Assembly (NCBI RefSeq): GCF_030412265.1
Contig: NZ_JAUHLN010000010.1
Span: 1-63,623, forward strand
Direction of reading: 5' to 3'
DNA from: Fictibacillus terranigra
GTDB taxonomy: Bacteria > Bacillota > Bacilli > Bacillales > Fictibacillaceae
DNA length: 63,623 nt
Made by a program: the position numbers and the translations under genes
Shown here: positions 43,941-54,789 of the stretch, piece by piece
How the letters are laid out: each line of letters begins with the position of its first letter
Numbering within the stretch: position 1 is the stretch's first letter
Notes under the pieces: generated by a model
The model's input: the letters and a program-made list of their open reading frames with translations, nothing else
Database searches by the model: none
What the model was told of the DNA's origin: nothing

Positions 43941-44765
43941 ATTAGTAAAATAGAACAAACGGTGGAGTCAATTCCAAGGTTATTGCATATGGAAGAGTTT
44001 ATTAATGAATTTAAATTGAATCCCTTAAAAGAGAAGGAAGATTTATTTATAAAATCATTTAAGTTATCAAAGGACGACTTAGATTCAATGTTATTTCTGG
44101 GCATGGTTAATTTGAATACAAATATCACTTTATTAGAAAAACAAGTACAGAGGATGCATCGATTTCAATTCGAATCTTTCATACAGAAAGAACTGGAAAG
44201 TTTACAACAAAAATATCCTTCGGGAAAACCTATTCAATTTGAGTTGTTTATTCTAGATGAGAATGATGACTTTATTAAAGATAAACTCGGCGGGGTTTCT
44301 GCTTTTACTGATTGGGAAGGTAAAATGTGTTTTATAGTTTATCCAAATGAAAAAATACGGTCCACATTAAAGTCAGAAATCGTTCACGAGTATCATCATC
44401 ATTGGAGAATAGCTAAGCTAGGAATCAGCGAAGATAACCAAACTTTACTTGACCGAATGATTTTAGAAGGTTTAGCAGAACATTTTGTAGGAGTTGTGTT
44501 AGGTGACGCATGTCTAGGACCTTATAAAGAAGCTTAACAGAGAAGCAAGCTCAATCTTATTGGGATGCAAAATATAAATTTCATATTTTTGATAAAGGAA
44601 GTTCTACTGATTCTTTTATGTTTGGGGATGAGCAACAGGGATTACCATTTTGGGGGGATATTCCATCGGTTATTTTTTAGTAAAATGGTTTATTGAAAAA
44701 CATAATGAAACGCTCATTGAGAATATGACATCGTTGCCTTCAGAGCAATTTTTAGCATATTAAAT
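43941..44765 (+). pseudogene. DUF2268 putative zinc protease, frameshifted
   Basis: The frame reads from 43941 (ISKIEQTVESIPRLLHMEEF) to 44537. It has the zinc motif HEYHHHW (HExxH) and the downstream ligand in EGLAEHFVGVVLG, as in DUF2268 proteases. The sequence goes on in another frame (TEKQAQSYWDAKYKFHIFDK, then FLVKWFIEKHNETLIENM) to about 44763, so at least two shifts interrupt it. AGGAGG stands 8 nt before an ATT codon in the place of the start. No ATG, GTG or TTG is suitably placed. Confidence 0.78.
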
Positions 44766-44839
44766 CCGATTTATTTTTACGATCAAGTCTTTAATGTTGA
44801 ATTAAAAGAGTTACCAAAAACCAAAACAAGAGAGAATTT

Positions 44840-45125
44840 CTAGGGAAGGACGTAGATGAACTCCCGTTCCCCCTGTCTTAAAATCGGAAAGATCAATTTC
44901 ATACTTATTACGAAGTTAATATGGTGGAATTTAAGCAATCCCTCTATAGAGAGTTAAATGATACAAAGGTTTGGGGGTATGAAGGCAGCTATCCGCCTAC
45001 AATTGAGGTGGAAAGTGGAGAGAAATTATTCATTAAATGCACCAACAATCTCCCCTCGAAGCATCTTTTTACCGGTTGATTATCCGCTACTTGGTGCCCA
45101 TTTGGATGTACCGGCGACAAAATAA
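44840..45125 (+). pseudogene. CotA-like multicopper oxidase, N-terminal fragment
   Basis: Pieces read KDVDELPFP, then YYEVNMVEFKQSLYREL, TKVWGYEGSYPPTIEVESGE, KLFIKCTNNLPSKHL and GAHLDVPATK. These match the first cupredoxin domain of the spore coat laccase CotA. The copper-binding His residues further on are absent. Two frame changes are visible. Remnant of a spore pigment oxidase. Confidence 0.75.
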
Positions 45126-45203
45126 AAGGAATATTTCACCTTCTTTCTAATCCGAGCTGGATTGACGAGAAGATAAAATAAACCTTGGAAAGCCCATTAA
45201 TTA

Positions 45204-45702
45204 CTAAAATAGGCCAAACCTTCTGTTGAACCCCGAATATCCCCCAAAATTCTGCTGGTGCTGCTGAACCAGTAAATTTGATGTTAAAAACACTCCAACT
45301 GGCGGCAAATTAGTACTACTAATGGGAATTCCGGTGAGAGCTGTTTCGGTCGTAGCAACCCAAGTTCCATACTCGCCTGCTTGTAAAGAGGGTGGCTTCA
45401 TAATAAGCCGTCCGCTTAAAATAAAATGCCGAATTTTAATCGGGGGATCATCATATATAGTTAAGTTACCAAAAAATGTGGCATAGGGTGAATCAAATCC
45501 TATTTGTTTGGTACTTTCATCCCAATATCCATTGATTTGAATGGGTGTTCCGCGAAAAATTAACCGTCCCAATAACCTTATTATCTGTAATAGAGTTAAT
45601 GATGAGCGCGCCCCAAACGATAGGTCTCGCAGCTATAGCAGCGTGGATACCCCACTGTGATGGGAATGGGATACTAACCATGGTTTGCTGTGCAGTTTGC
45701 AA
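45204..45702 (-). pseudogene. Unknown protein, one frameshift
   Basis: The minus strand starts at TTG 45702 behind GGGGAGAG: QTAQQTMVSIPFPSQWGIHA, then a region of beta-type residues. At about 45552 the frame changes (TVNF to FRGTPIQINGYWDE) and goes on to 45204 (GYSGFNRRFGLF). Restored, it would be about 166 aa with alternating hydrophobic residues as in a secreted or coat protein. No family recognised. Confidence 0.5.
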
Positions 45703-45908
45703 TGCTAAACTCTCCCCTAATTTAAAGTTTATATTCTGAAGAAAAAAGAAGGATTATATATGTTATTTACTCCCATGTTTAAAGGAACAATCCAGTATAT
45801 GCACCACGAGCAAAATAATCCATTAAACAATAGTACTTTATCCACTGTATACCTTAAGACATGAATGGCGTTTTATTCTAAGAGGTAGTTATTTGCGGAG
45901 GTTTTTCA

Positions 45909-46091
45909 ATGATACAAAGCGAGCATGCAGTAAAAACTTTACCTCACCATCTTGAGCCTTATTGGAAAGACTTTATCAATGGTCTAGATGAAGATATTGT
46001 ACAAGGTGAAGAAGATGAGGAGATCAGGGCACTTTTTTTTACTTTCAAGTATGTTAGTGTTCCCGTTAGGGATCTCTACCAACTCATGTAA
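45909..46091 (+). CDS. Hypothetical small protein
   Basis: This 60-aa frame has GGAGG seven bases before its ATG. It is acidic in the middle (LDEDIVQGEEDEEIRAL). It could be an intact small protein or the truncated start of a longer gene, since only decayed sequence follows. Not recognised. Confidence 0.45.
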   Translation: MIQSEHAVKTLPHHLEPYWKDFINGLDEDIVQGEEDEEIRALFFTFKYVSVPVRDLYQLM

Positions 46092-46109
46092 GCGACATCG
46101 CCAGTGTCT

Positions 46110-46830
46110 AATGTTAGAGTCACAACTTCTTCAGAAGTTCATAAAGATAGACTTATAAAAATTCAAGCGTACAGTGACCAGTATAAAATAAAGCCGATTA
46201 ACGCAAAAGTTGACCAAGTATGGAAGGCCATACCCGGGTATAATGGGTTGGGTTGGCTCTGTTAATCAATGTTGCAAACGAGTATATCTCAAGAATCATC
46301 AAAATTTTAAATGATCATCAAACCAAGGCAACCTTTTTCTTTGACGGAAGTTGGGTTTAAAAGAATCCTCATCTAGCTACGTTGATTAAAAAAGAGGGTC
46401 ATGAAATTGGGCAACCATGCTTATAGTCATCCCGATCTCAAACAACGCTCTAAGGATGAAACCATGGAAGAATTAAAAAAGACGCAATGATGCCATTAAA
46501 GAGAACCTTGATGTAAAACCTAAGTGGTTTGCACCACCAAGTGGGAGCTTTAATCAGGTAACGGTTGATGTGGCTGATCAACTCGACATGAAAACCATTC
46601 TATGGACGGTCGATACGGTTGATTGGAAAAAACCTACGCCTTCGGAAATGGTTAGGCATATTGTGTCGAAAGTAGAAAATGGATCAATAGTTCTTATGCA
46701 TCCCACAAAGGCTGTTGCTCAAGGGCTGAAAACCATGTAACCAATATTAAAGCAAAAGGGTACCAACTGGGTACCGTCAGTGATCTTATGAGGGAAAAAC
46801 GTATTATTAATTGCAGCTGGACGGTAAAGG
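46110..46830 (+). pseudogene. Polysaccharide deacetylase (YlxY/PdaB-like), decayed
   Basis: In alternating frames the plus strand reads IKPINAKVDQVWKAIPGYNG, SRIIKILNDHQTKATFFFDG, LATLIKKEGHEIG, NHAYSHPDL (the HxxxH metal motif), KWFAPPSGSFNQ, TILWTVDTVDWKKPTPSE and GSIVLMHPT. These are the NodB-domain motifs in order. Several frameshifts, and the loss of the catalytic Asp region, show it is dead. Relatives act on spore cortex peptidoglycan. Confidence 0.82.
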
Positions 46831-47270
46831 CAGATTGGGGAATTCCAAAAAGGAAAAATATTTAGTTCTACTACACCAAAGGAAACAGTGCTTTTTAAAT
46901 TGGATTTAAGAAGTGGAAGCGCTGATAAAATGAAAAAGGCTCAAAAATGGAGCGGTAACAGGGAAAAGGTACGGTATAGTCAGCTGTAAAGAGCATGATA
47001 TGACACGATAAGAAAGATCTGTAGTAATTATTCGAAAAAACCACACTCATACGACTTTTACATTAAATCATGTTATACGTTTATTTGTACATTTATCGTA
47101 TCAAATTTTTATCGTTGTTTCGGCTCATTAAACGGATCACTCATCTTCACAATAGCACTGGAAACATTAGCCAATTTCCATGGCACCCGGAGTAAACCGT
47201 ATTTCCTTCCTGATAGCCAGGGATTCCGTTTTCTGACTTGTTTTATTGTGAGGAAAAAGTTTATTTACCT
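46831..47270. other. Decayed stretch
   Basis: Short open pieces on both strands (for example minus-strand WLSGRKYGLLRVPWKL near 47150-47230) not recognised. Confidence 0.35.
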
Positions 47271-47459
47271 TTATCCAATTCGGCGACGTGATTTAAGTAA
47301 CTTAGAACCCAAAACGGCATAGGAAAAGGAAAACATCATAATAAACCAAGCTTGCACTAACGTAAACCCTATGTTCGGATAAAATATTATATTAAAACTC
47401 ATACAGAATCCAACTAACCAAGAAATTTGTACATTGAATTTTATAAGTTTGATTAACAT
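47271..47459 (-). CDS. Small membrane protein
   Basis: This 62-aa protein has AAAGGAG six bases before the ATG. It has two hydrophobic helices (VQISWLVGFCMSFNIIFY; TLVQAWFIMMFSFSYAVLG) and a basic C-terminus (KLLKSRRRIG). No family recognised. Confidence 0.6.
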   Translation of the reverse strand: MLIKLIKFNVQISWLVGFCMSFNIIFYPNIGFTLVQAWFIMMFSFSYAVLGSKLLKSRRRIG

Positions 47460-47851
47460 AGCTTACTCCTTTTTACTTATTCATATCTAATATTCGCGTA
47501 ATATAATGTAGATATACAATTAGAAAAAGGCATTCCCGTGTGGAGAATGCACAGTCCTGTGAAGAAATTGCTATAGCCCTCAGAGGCTTACTATTTGTCA
47601 CTCCATTTGGGTTCTCATCTGAAAGTCTGATAATTGTACGATTTGACTAGATAATAAAATATATAAAAAGATATATAAGAAATATTGAAAATCTGGATCT
47701 GGATGCACTTATTAAGGATCTCGCCGAAAAAACTTTACACCCTTACGGGTTGTTTCAAGTGGGGGCTTCTTGGGAAGTAGACACTTTTACTAGCTATCTA
47801 TATTTACCAAGCTATAAGGAGGACAGTCCCTGCCCCTATGGAAGATACCAT

Positions 47852-48360
47852 TTACATGGCTAGTTTTAGCAAGTTGATACTTGCATTTACATCTCTGTCA
47901 TGATGGCTGTCACATACTGAACAAGTCCATTCACGAAGGTTTAGATTTTTTACATCTTTGTTTTTATAACCGCAGCCAGAACATAATTGACTACTTGCAT
48001 AATTCTTAGGTGCGATGATCATATCACGACCTTTCCATACTGCTTTATAGTCAAGGTATTCTCTGAATTTAGATCAAGATACTTCACTGATGGCTTTGGC
48101 TAACTTATGATTTTTTTGCAGATTCTTCACTTTCAAGTCCTCCATCACAATGACTTGGTTTTCGTTTGTGATTTCATTCCTTATTTTGTGAAGAAAATCA
48201 TTTCGTTGATTCGCAATCTTTTCATTGAGTTTAGCGACTTGCCATCTAATCTTATTGCGATTGCTTGAACCTTTCTTTTTGCTTGACAAAGAACGTTGAA
48301 AAAAAGCTAATCTTTTTTCAACTTATCTCAACCATTTTGGATTTTCGTATTTCGTACCAT
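47852..48360 (-). pseudogene. tnpB: TnpB (IS200/IS605 family), C-terminal part, decayed
   Basis: The minus strand reads NRNKIRWQVAKLNEKIANQR, VIVMEDLKVKNLQKNHKLAK, then after a TGA in place of Trp, [20 protein letters not shown], the zinc finger CSGCGYKN...CSVC and the last catalytic Asp in [13 protein letters not shown]. The N-terminal half is absent and a stop is inside, so it makes no active nuclease. A guide RNA would be expected to overlap the 3' end (about 47780-47860). Confidence 0.85.
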
Positions 48361-48734
48361 TAGACAGTATTGCGAAATCTTTTTCAGCTTTCAGAAGTGT
48401 GGTAAAAATTGCAGGGAAATAGTTGTAGCAGTAAGAAAAAAGAGATATCATTCAACTTCCGCACCACACTTTCTCCAGAATATACGCAACTACCTACCTG
48501 TATAATAATTTAATTTATTTTTGGGATAATGAGTAAATTTTCCTGTTTTTAACCTGCAAATTGGAAAAGCCGCAAAAACGCGGCTTTAGAAACGACCATT
48601 ATCCTCTTCGTCATCTTGTTTGTGCTGACAGACAATTTAGCTCAATTGCGGGGAACTCCAATTCAAAAGGAACATTCCCGCCATCTGTCAAAATAATGAG
48701 CAGCTAAAGAATCGATACATATGGAGTGGTTTTT
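48361..48734. other. Intergenic stretch
   Basis: No supported gene. A perfect GC-type hairpin (AAAGCCGCAAAAACGCGGCTTT) lies at about 48568-48589, without a clear T-run. Confidence 0.4.
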
Positions 48735-49560
48735 ATGAAGCATTTAGATGGTGAATATTACGTTGATATTAACAATGTGAGGCACTGGGTAAAAATAGAG
48801 GGGAGGGGGGTTCTGAAAACAATCCCTCTTCTGATTATCCACGGGGGCCCTGGAGGAAATCATTATACTTTTGAGAGGACAGTTTATTATGAACAACGGG
48901 GTTGCGGAAGAAGCGACAAGCCGGAATCCGACGAGGCCTATACGATTCCTGAGTTAATTTGTGATTTTAACAAAATCATACAATGGCTGGGAGTCGAAAA
49001 AGTCGGTTTATTAGGCTACTATTTTGGTGCTGAATTAGTTATGGAATTCACTTATGCATATCCACAATATATTCGAAAAATGATTCTGTCTGCACCGAGT
49101 TTAATTTCATCCGATATCGGTCGATTGGTCCAAATCACAAGTTTTATGTCCATAGGCGATTCTAAATTGTCTAAACAGATTCATCAGTGGATGATTGAAG
49201 AACGTTTTGATATAAATACACTGTACAAAAAAGTATGGGACATGGCAGATACAGATACAGTAGATCGGCTATTGTTTGAAAATCAGGAAGTTGCAAAATT
49301 CAACCGGAAATTGTGGGAAGAAAGCGGTCTTGAAAACACAGGACTAATGATGAAGACTTTGCAAAAATGTCCCGTGCCATGCCCGCTAACAGACCGTCTG
49401 AAAGCAATAAAAACGCCAGCTTTAATTATGACAGGCATTCATGACCGAAATACCGGGCTGGCCATTTATAATCACATACGGAGTTAAAAAACAGTAAGTG
49501 GGTATTGTTCCAAGAAAGTGCGCATTTCCCTGATTTAGAAGAATCAAATATTGGGGAAGA
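48735..49560 (+). pseudogene. Prolyl aminopeptidase-like alpha/beta hydrolase, decayed
   Basis: The sequence starts at ATG 48735 and has LLIIHGGPGGNHYTFE and YYEQRGCGRSDKP, as in proline iminopeptidases. Between them about 12 residues are missing. The nucleophile elbow reads GYYFGAE where GYSFGAE is expected, so the catalytic Ser is Tyr. After codon 250 the frame shifts: SKWVLFQESAHFPDLEESN, with the catalytic His, is in another frame. It is most likely inactive. Confidence 0.8.
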
Positions 49561-49659
49561 TTTATTGTAATGCTCTCCTTCCCAGAGGTTAAATAGAGCA
49601 AGGTACCTTTTTTAGTCGGTGTAGCGTAAAAATTTGATATATCCCTTTTAATGCATACG

Positions 49660-49697
49660 AAAAGCCCTTAGATCATTTAAATCTGAGGGCTTTTTTG
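49660..49697 (+). terminator. Intrinsic terminator
   Basis: AAAAGCCCTTAGAT/ATCTGAGGGCTTTTTT, about 12-bp stem with one G-U pair, T-run. Confidence 0.8.
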
Positions 49698-49716
49698 AAC
49701 AACTATATTAATTAAC

Positions 49717-50580
49717 TCAACTTTCGCATGTTAAAACAGGAAGATAAGCCTTGATATAGTTGGGCAAACCTGTAATCCATTGCTGAAGTTGACTTTTAAT
49801 CATGTTCCTTATTTTCTTCGAGCTCTTTCCAAGTGCATCTTCAAGAAGCCCAAACAATTGTTGGTGGGCTTCTGCCCAATCAAGATCATGAATTTCGTCG
49901 CATAATTCATAAAACATCCCCCAAAGTGTTCGCTGATCTGTACTGCAGCGATTCTGCCAGGAACGGTACCTCGTAAAGACGATGGTGGATGGCTGATGAG
50001 AGAATCATAGGAACGTGTTTGAAACTCCTTCTGCAGCTTAAGCAGAGACTTGGTTGTTTTAAAAAAGACTTCAATGTCCCAGCGGATCCCGTAGATTTTG
50101 ATGATCTCTTCGTCACTTAGTGTACCGTCGGTACTGAGTATCGCAAGCCAGTCTCTCTTTTTGTTTCGATTTTGGACGAATACGATTTTAACCTCGACTC
50201 CGTTTGTCATCTCTGTATGAATGGAATGCAGAATCCCATCCATCCTTCCAGTAGGTGCAGTAAGCGATAGAGTTGCTTTAAATACTCCCCGCGGTATAAA
50301 TAGCGCTGTTTCGTATTTTTAACCATGCAAATGACATCGAGCCCTTGGTGAGTGATGGCTTGGATGAGGGGCTGTTGGGTAAACCATGTATCCATCAAGA
50401 AACGTACGAGGCCTCAATTCCTTCAGCGATGGCGCGCTTAAGCATGTCCGGAATGTGCCAGAAATGGAAGACCTGTTTCTGGTTTTTTAAACGAATTCGC
50501 AAAAATGATTAATCGTTTGATCCCGAATGCAGAATAATTACCAATGGTCTCCTTAGAATCAGGTTGATCCGGGTACATAT
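49717..50580 (-). pseudogene. IS4-family transposase, decayed
   Basis: Minus-strand pieces in different frames read FLMDTWFTQQPLIQAITHQG (first DDE Asp), LDVICMVKNTKQRYLYRGEY, VFVQNRNKKRDWLAILSTDG and IKIYGIRWDIEVFFKTTKSL (the Y-x2-R-x3-E/WxIEvfFK signature). Then, after a shift, SYDSLISHTTIVF-like sequence follows. Frameshifts at about 50245, 50120 and 49985. The ends were not identified. Confidence 0.82.
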
Positions 50581-50599
50581 CATTCTTGGAATCTTCATT

Positions 50600-51290
50600 A
50601 GGGAGAGTACTTCAATCCCTCGGTTCATTAATTTGCAAATGGGTTCACCATTTTATAACTTTGGATTATAAATATAATATATCATTAAAAAAAGTCCAAT
50701 TTTCAGAGCCACCCTCAATGGGTGGTTTTGTCAGTAAAAACCAATGCTCGACAAACGTAAGCTTCGGGATAGGCACCTTACATAATCAAAATCTCACATT
50801 AACTCATACAAAAAATCCTCGTAATGAAGACAGGTCATGTTTTTCTGATGCAAAAATATTCTTTTTTTCATTCTTTTTTGTTCAAAGATAAAAGAGGAAG
50901 TTCAAATTTAAAACAATATGATCAAATACGATTATTATCCTCTTTCAACAAACCACCCAGGCATCAACTAAAAACCATGCATTCCTTGAAGCGTCTCTCA
51001 CTTATGAAGCCAAAGCTAAACGCAATAAAATATGATGACCAATCGAGGATGTAAAGCGAAGCATCGTGTGAAGCAATGCCTGAAACATACTTCCACCTAA
51101 GACCATGGGATAAAATGTGAAATCTTGTCGGTATACCTTAGGCAGCAATGTATAAACAATGTTCCATCCCCTATCAACACTTTCCTCAATTTATGACTGA
51201 AGTGAAGATTCATAAAGAAAGGGTTAAAACTTATGTGAGTAAGTATGAAATACTGTTTTTTTGGTCCATAATAATTGTACGTTTTAAAAG
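50600..51290. other. AT-rich stretch without supported gene
   Basis: Only weak frames. No ribosome sites or known motifs seen. Confidence 0.4.
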
Positions 51291-51301
51291 AGGAGACACT
51301 T

Positions 51302-52009
51302 ATGGAATTTGTTTATCGAGCATTCATGATATTTCTGTTTGGGTATTTGTTTTTAAGATTTACGGGGAAAAAAGCTATATCTCAAATGCACAGTTTTGAT
51401 ATGCTTTTTATCTTAATTATTGGGAATGTGATCAGTCAGCCGCTTCAAAGGGATAGTGTTTGGCAAGCTCTATTGTATACGTTTATGATTGTGGTGTTTT
51501 ATAAAATCTTAATGTTTATTTCGATGAATAATAAATTACGATGGATTCTCTATGAAAGTCCTACTGTACTCATCCGGAATGGGGACATAGACCGAAAAGG
51601 CTTAAGGAAGGTACGTCTGCCAGTGGATGAACTGCTTGCACAATTACGGGTACATGGGCATACTGATACCCGGAATATCGCATTGGCGGCGATGGAAGAC
51701 AATGGTCAGATCAGCGTCATTCCAAAATCAAAATATAGGGCAGTGCAGCCGGGAGATCTTAAAGTAAAAGTAAAAAAGGAGTTCATTCCGATTCCAGTCA
51801 TTATGGATGGCCAAATTATCGACCATAACCTGAAGTATCTGCAATTAGATAGGGAGTGGCTTTTAAAGAGGGTAAAGCAAAAAGGTACTACTGTAAGAGA
51901 CATTATCCTGGCGACGATTACCGATTCCGGGACACTGCACATTGATACAAACAACCCTCATAATGAGGATAAAGGGCCATATTCCTACAAACCAGGTGAA
52001 GATAATTAA
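51302..52009 (+). CDS. DUF421 (YetF/YcaP) membrane protein
   Basis: This 235-aa protein starts at ATG 51302 behind AGAGGAG. It has three N-terminal membrane helices (about 5-80; FMIFLFGYLFLRFTGKKAIS). The cytoplasmic DUF421 domain follows: LRKVRLPVDELLAQLRVHG, PIPVIMDGQIIDHNL and a C-terminal TITDSGTLHID. Proteins of this family are part of spoVA-2mob operons and germination-related loci, where their job is not fully known. This one stands alone but lies in the same spore-related region. Confidence 0.88.
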   Translation: MEFVYRAFMIFLFGYLFLRFTGKKAISQMHSFDMLFILIIGNVISQPLQRDSVWQALLYTFMIVVFYKILMFISMNNKLRWILYESPTVLIRNGDIDRKGLRKVRLPVDELLAQLRVHGHTDTRNIALAAMEDNGQISVIPKSKYRAVQPGDLKVKVKKEFIPIPVIMDGQIIDHNLKYLQLDREWLLKRVKQKGTTVRDIILATITDSGTLHIDTNNPHNEDKGPYSYKPGEDN

Positions 52010-53268
52010 GAAAACGCAAAGGTGAGTCGTGATAAAATACAGCTAGGAACGGAAACGCTATAATGCAGGGATAATTAAATGCCTAAAAATGTATTGTTAA
52101 ATCGAAAATGTTCCACAAGTTTGATGAGGCTTTTTCTGCTTTTTAAAAAAGTGGGTCTAGGGGAAGAACTCGTAGTGCCAAAATCAAATGAAACGTTAGT
52201 GTATTGTTTACCGTATTGAAGTTAGCCATGATGCGTTCCAGAAGTAAAATCAAGCAGCATCAAACTTTGGAATGTGACCCAGGTAAGGAAGAATTCACGA
52301 TACCCCTCCCCTTGTTGGAAAGATTCATTTTACCTCTTTATTGAAAAACATCATCATCAAATCAGATGCGCATTTCTCATCTGTCCCCGCAAAAGAGCCG
52401 TCGAGGCATACGCATGTTTCCCAAGTACGACCTTAAATCCAAGAATTCTTAAGGTTCGATATCCTAGTTAATAATACTGGCATCTGCCGGGGTAATGATT
52501 ACAACGGTATCCCCTCGTTGCAGAACAGGCGGTTTAACTGCCCTCCATAACACTCCCTCTAAAAAATGGGGGTGTGGTACTTTGAGCTGACACTTTCTAA
52601 TATATCTTGCTATTTTTCTGATTTATTCCATAATGGATATCCAGTCAAACAATGATACAACTAGCTGCATCCGAACCAGCATAGCCCCCGAGGATATCGG
52701 TCGGATAATGCGGAAAACCACAAGGGAAGGGGAGAATACGCTCTCCCCCTCTCGCTACAACGATTCACGTACATAGGGGTTAGTAAGTTCGGGGGTGGGT
52801 CCTCAGAAAAAAAGTCTCCACTCTAAGAAGAATGGAGACGAATTAGGGGAATACTACTGATAGTATTGTTATGTATGGAACAAGGGAATTAGAATATAAA
52901 AAACCAAACTAAAGCGAACCACGTACAAGTTAAGTAGATTATGGAGCAGAGCACAGGGAATGGAGTAGAGCATAGAAGCGATCGGTTTATACGTTATCAT
53001 CACTTTCTAATAAATAAAATGATTAGAAACGCCTAGGCCTGTCTTCAACCCGACCTGTTCTGTTTACGAATTAGTTAAATCACACGTGGAAAAACAGTTT
53101 GGACAATGCGGTAATTGAGTCCTCCACTCAAATTTCATGAGTAATGATGGTGTGATTTTAAATTATTTAATGTTATATAAAGAAAGAAAAAAATTAGGCT
53201 AGTGCCAGGGAATTTTGGGCCAGCCGCCTAACGATGAGGTTTTATATGTGTCTCAAATCGCTATTATG
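52010..53268. other. 1.2-kb stretch without supported gene
   Basis: Only broken frames. On the minus strand 52480-52570 reads RAVKPPVLQRGDTVVIITPA and stops, like a gene end, not recognised. A minus-strand terminator (GTCTCCA/TGGAGAC with T-run, 52804-52839) may have ended the cls-like pseudogene. Confidence 0.4.
52804..52839 (-). terminator. Minus-strand terminator
   Basis: Stem GTCTCCA/TGGAGAC with T7 on the minus strand. Confidence 0.55.
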
Positions 53269-54772
53269 CTACAACAATGGAGAAAGCAGGCGAGCTCCTT
53301 GTTGAATGATGCGTTGTGAAAGAGAGCGCTTCTGTAAGTCTTCCATGGTCAACTGCACCGAATCAGCAAGATCGCGATCGAATTGCTCTGTGAGTTCCCT
53401 GGCCACATCGTTACTATACACCACTTCACACACCTCGTAATGCGAGGCGGAAGCTTCGCATATCATAGTTCGCAGCGCCAACTTCAGCAATCTCCCCATC
53501 GATAATCATAACCTTCGCGTGCAACAATCCTTTATCGTACATGTAGATTCGAACCCCAGCTTCCAATAGCTCTCCGTAAAAGGTGGGGCTTGCTAGGCCT
53601 ACGATTTTTTGATCTACGTGCCGAGGAACCAGCAATCTTACTTGAACACCACGTGCCACAGCTGTCTTTAGCGCCACGATAATATCTGTATCTGGTACAA
53701 AGTAGGGGGTGGTAATATCAATACTCTTGATTGCTTGTGTCAGTAAAATAAAGTAAGCCTCCCGGATGACTGGAGTAGAAACGCCTGGATTACCTTCGAA
53801 TGTTTGAATGTACGCTTTCTGCAACGGTTCTATCCTTGACCTGTCTGCATTGGCAGTTAATGTGCCCAACTCAGTACGCAATTGTGCGGATTTTACGGAA
53901 AGACCTGTCCTAACCGGTTTGGGCTTGTTCTGTGATTTTGGACCGTTTTGTTGTTTATGTTGATCTTGTTGTGTCCTTGACTTTATCTCCGGCGCCGCGA
54001 TGTTCCAGTGGGTGTCAAAAATAGTCTGCAAATCCGTAGGCGATTGGCCTGTGATTCGCAAATGAGTATCACGCCAGCACCCTACATCTGACTATAAACC
54101 TGTGTATTCATACCCTACGTTGATCCCACCTGTAAAAGCTTCCTTTCCGTCGATCAGTACAATCTTACAATGGTCCCTATAATTCCAGTGAGACAACATC
54201 CAAGGGAAGCGCAATGGAAAAATGGACCGGCATTGAACTCCTGCATTCATCATCTCAGTGATTTTATGATGCGGAAATTGACGGCTTCCATAACCGTCTC
54301 TCACAAAGCGGATTTTCACGCCAGCCGCAGCCCGTTCGAGCAGAAGTTCCGTGATTCGTCTGCCAATCTGATCATCCCGGTAGATGTAATATTCCAGATC
54401 AATCTTTTTTTGGGCGTTCTGTAGGGATTCAAACAGCCTTTCATAGGTTTTTATACCGTTTAATAGTATTTGGACTTTTCCGGCCCGAAGTCCATGCACG
54501 CTCAATTTCCCTAACGCATGAGCGATGAGGGAGGCTGAGGGGCTAAATGAATCCGGCAACTTCCCTTCTTCATGATGTTCAGAAGTCAATCTTTTTCGAC
54601 GAATACGTTCAGGATTTGTAGTACTGAGATAAAGTCCAAAACCGATGATAGGTAAAATGAGGCAGAAAACCAACCAATTCAAAGCCTTGGCTGGCCGGCG
54701 AACCTCACGAATCGCTACGATTAACATAAAGAACGTATTTATAATGTATAACCAGAAAATCCACATCAACAA
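53269..54772 (-). pseudogene. cls: Cardiolipin synthase, second copy, inactivated
   Basis: It is closely similar to the gene at 37107-38600 along its whole length, including the flanking 5' DNA. A TAG replaces a Lys codon after GGINVGYEYTGL (54092-54094), and at about 53445 a shift turns SFRLNYEVCEVVYS into SFRLALRGV. Both HKD motifs are still readable (DHCKIVLIDGKEAFTGG, LLHAKVMIIDGEIAEVGAAN). Two independent lesions point to real decay. Confidence 0.9.
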
Positions 54773-54789
54773 AAATTCCTCCTTTTATC

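Noticed and set aside
45545-45739. 64-codon plus-strand frame
   Set aside because: Antisense to the better supported, frameshifted minus-strand gene with ribosome site at 45702.
51474-51484. TTGTATACGT as a further GntR operator
   Set aside because: It lies inside the DUF421 coding sequence, far from the cluster and without the full palindrome.
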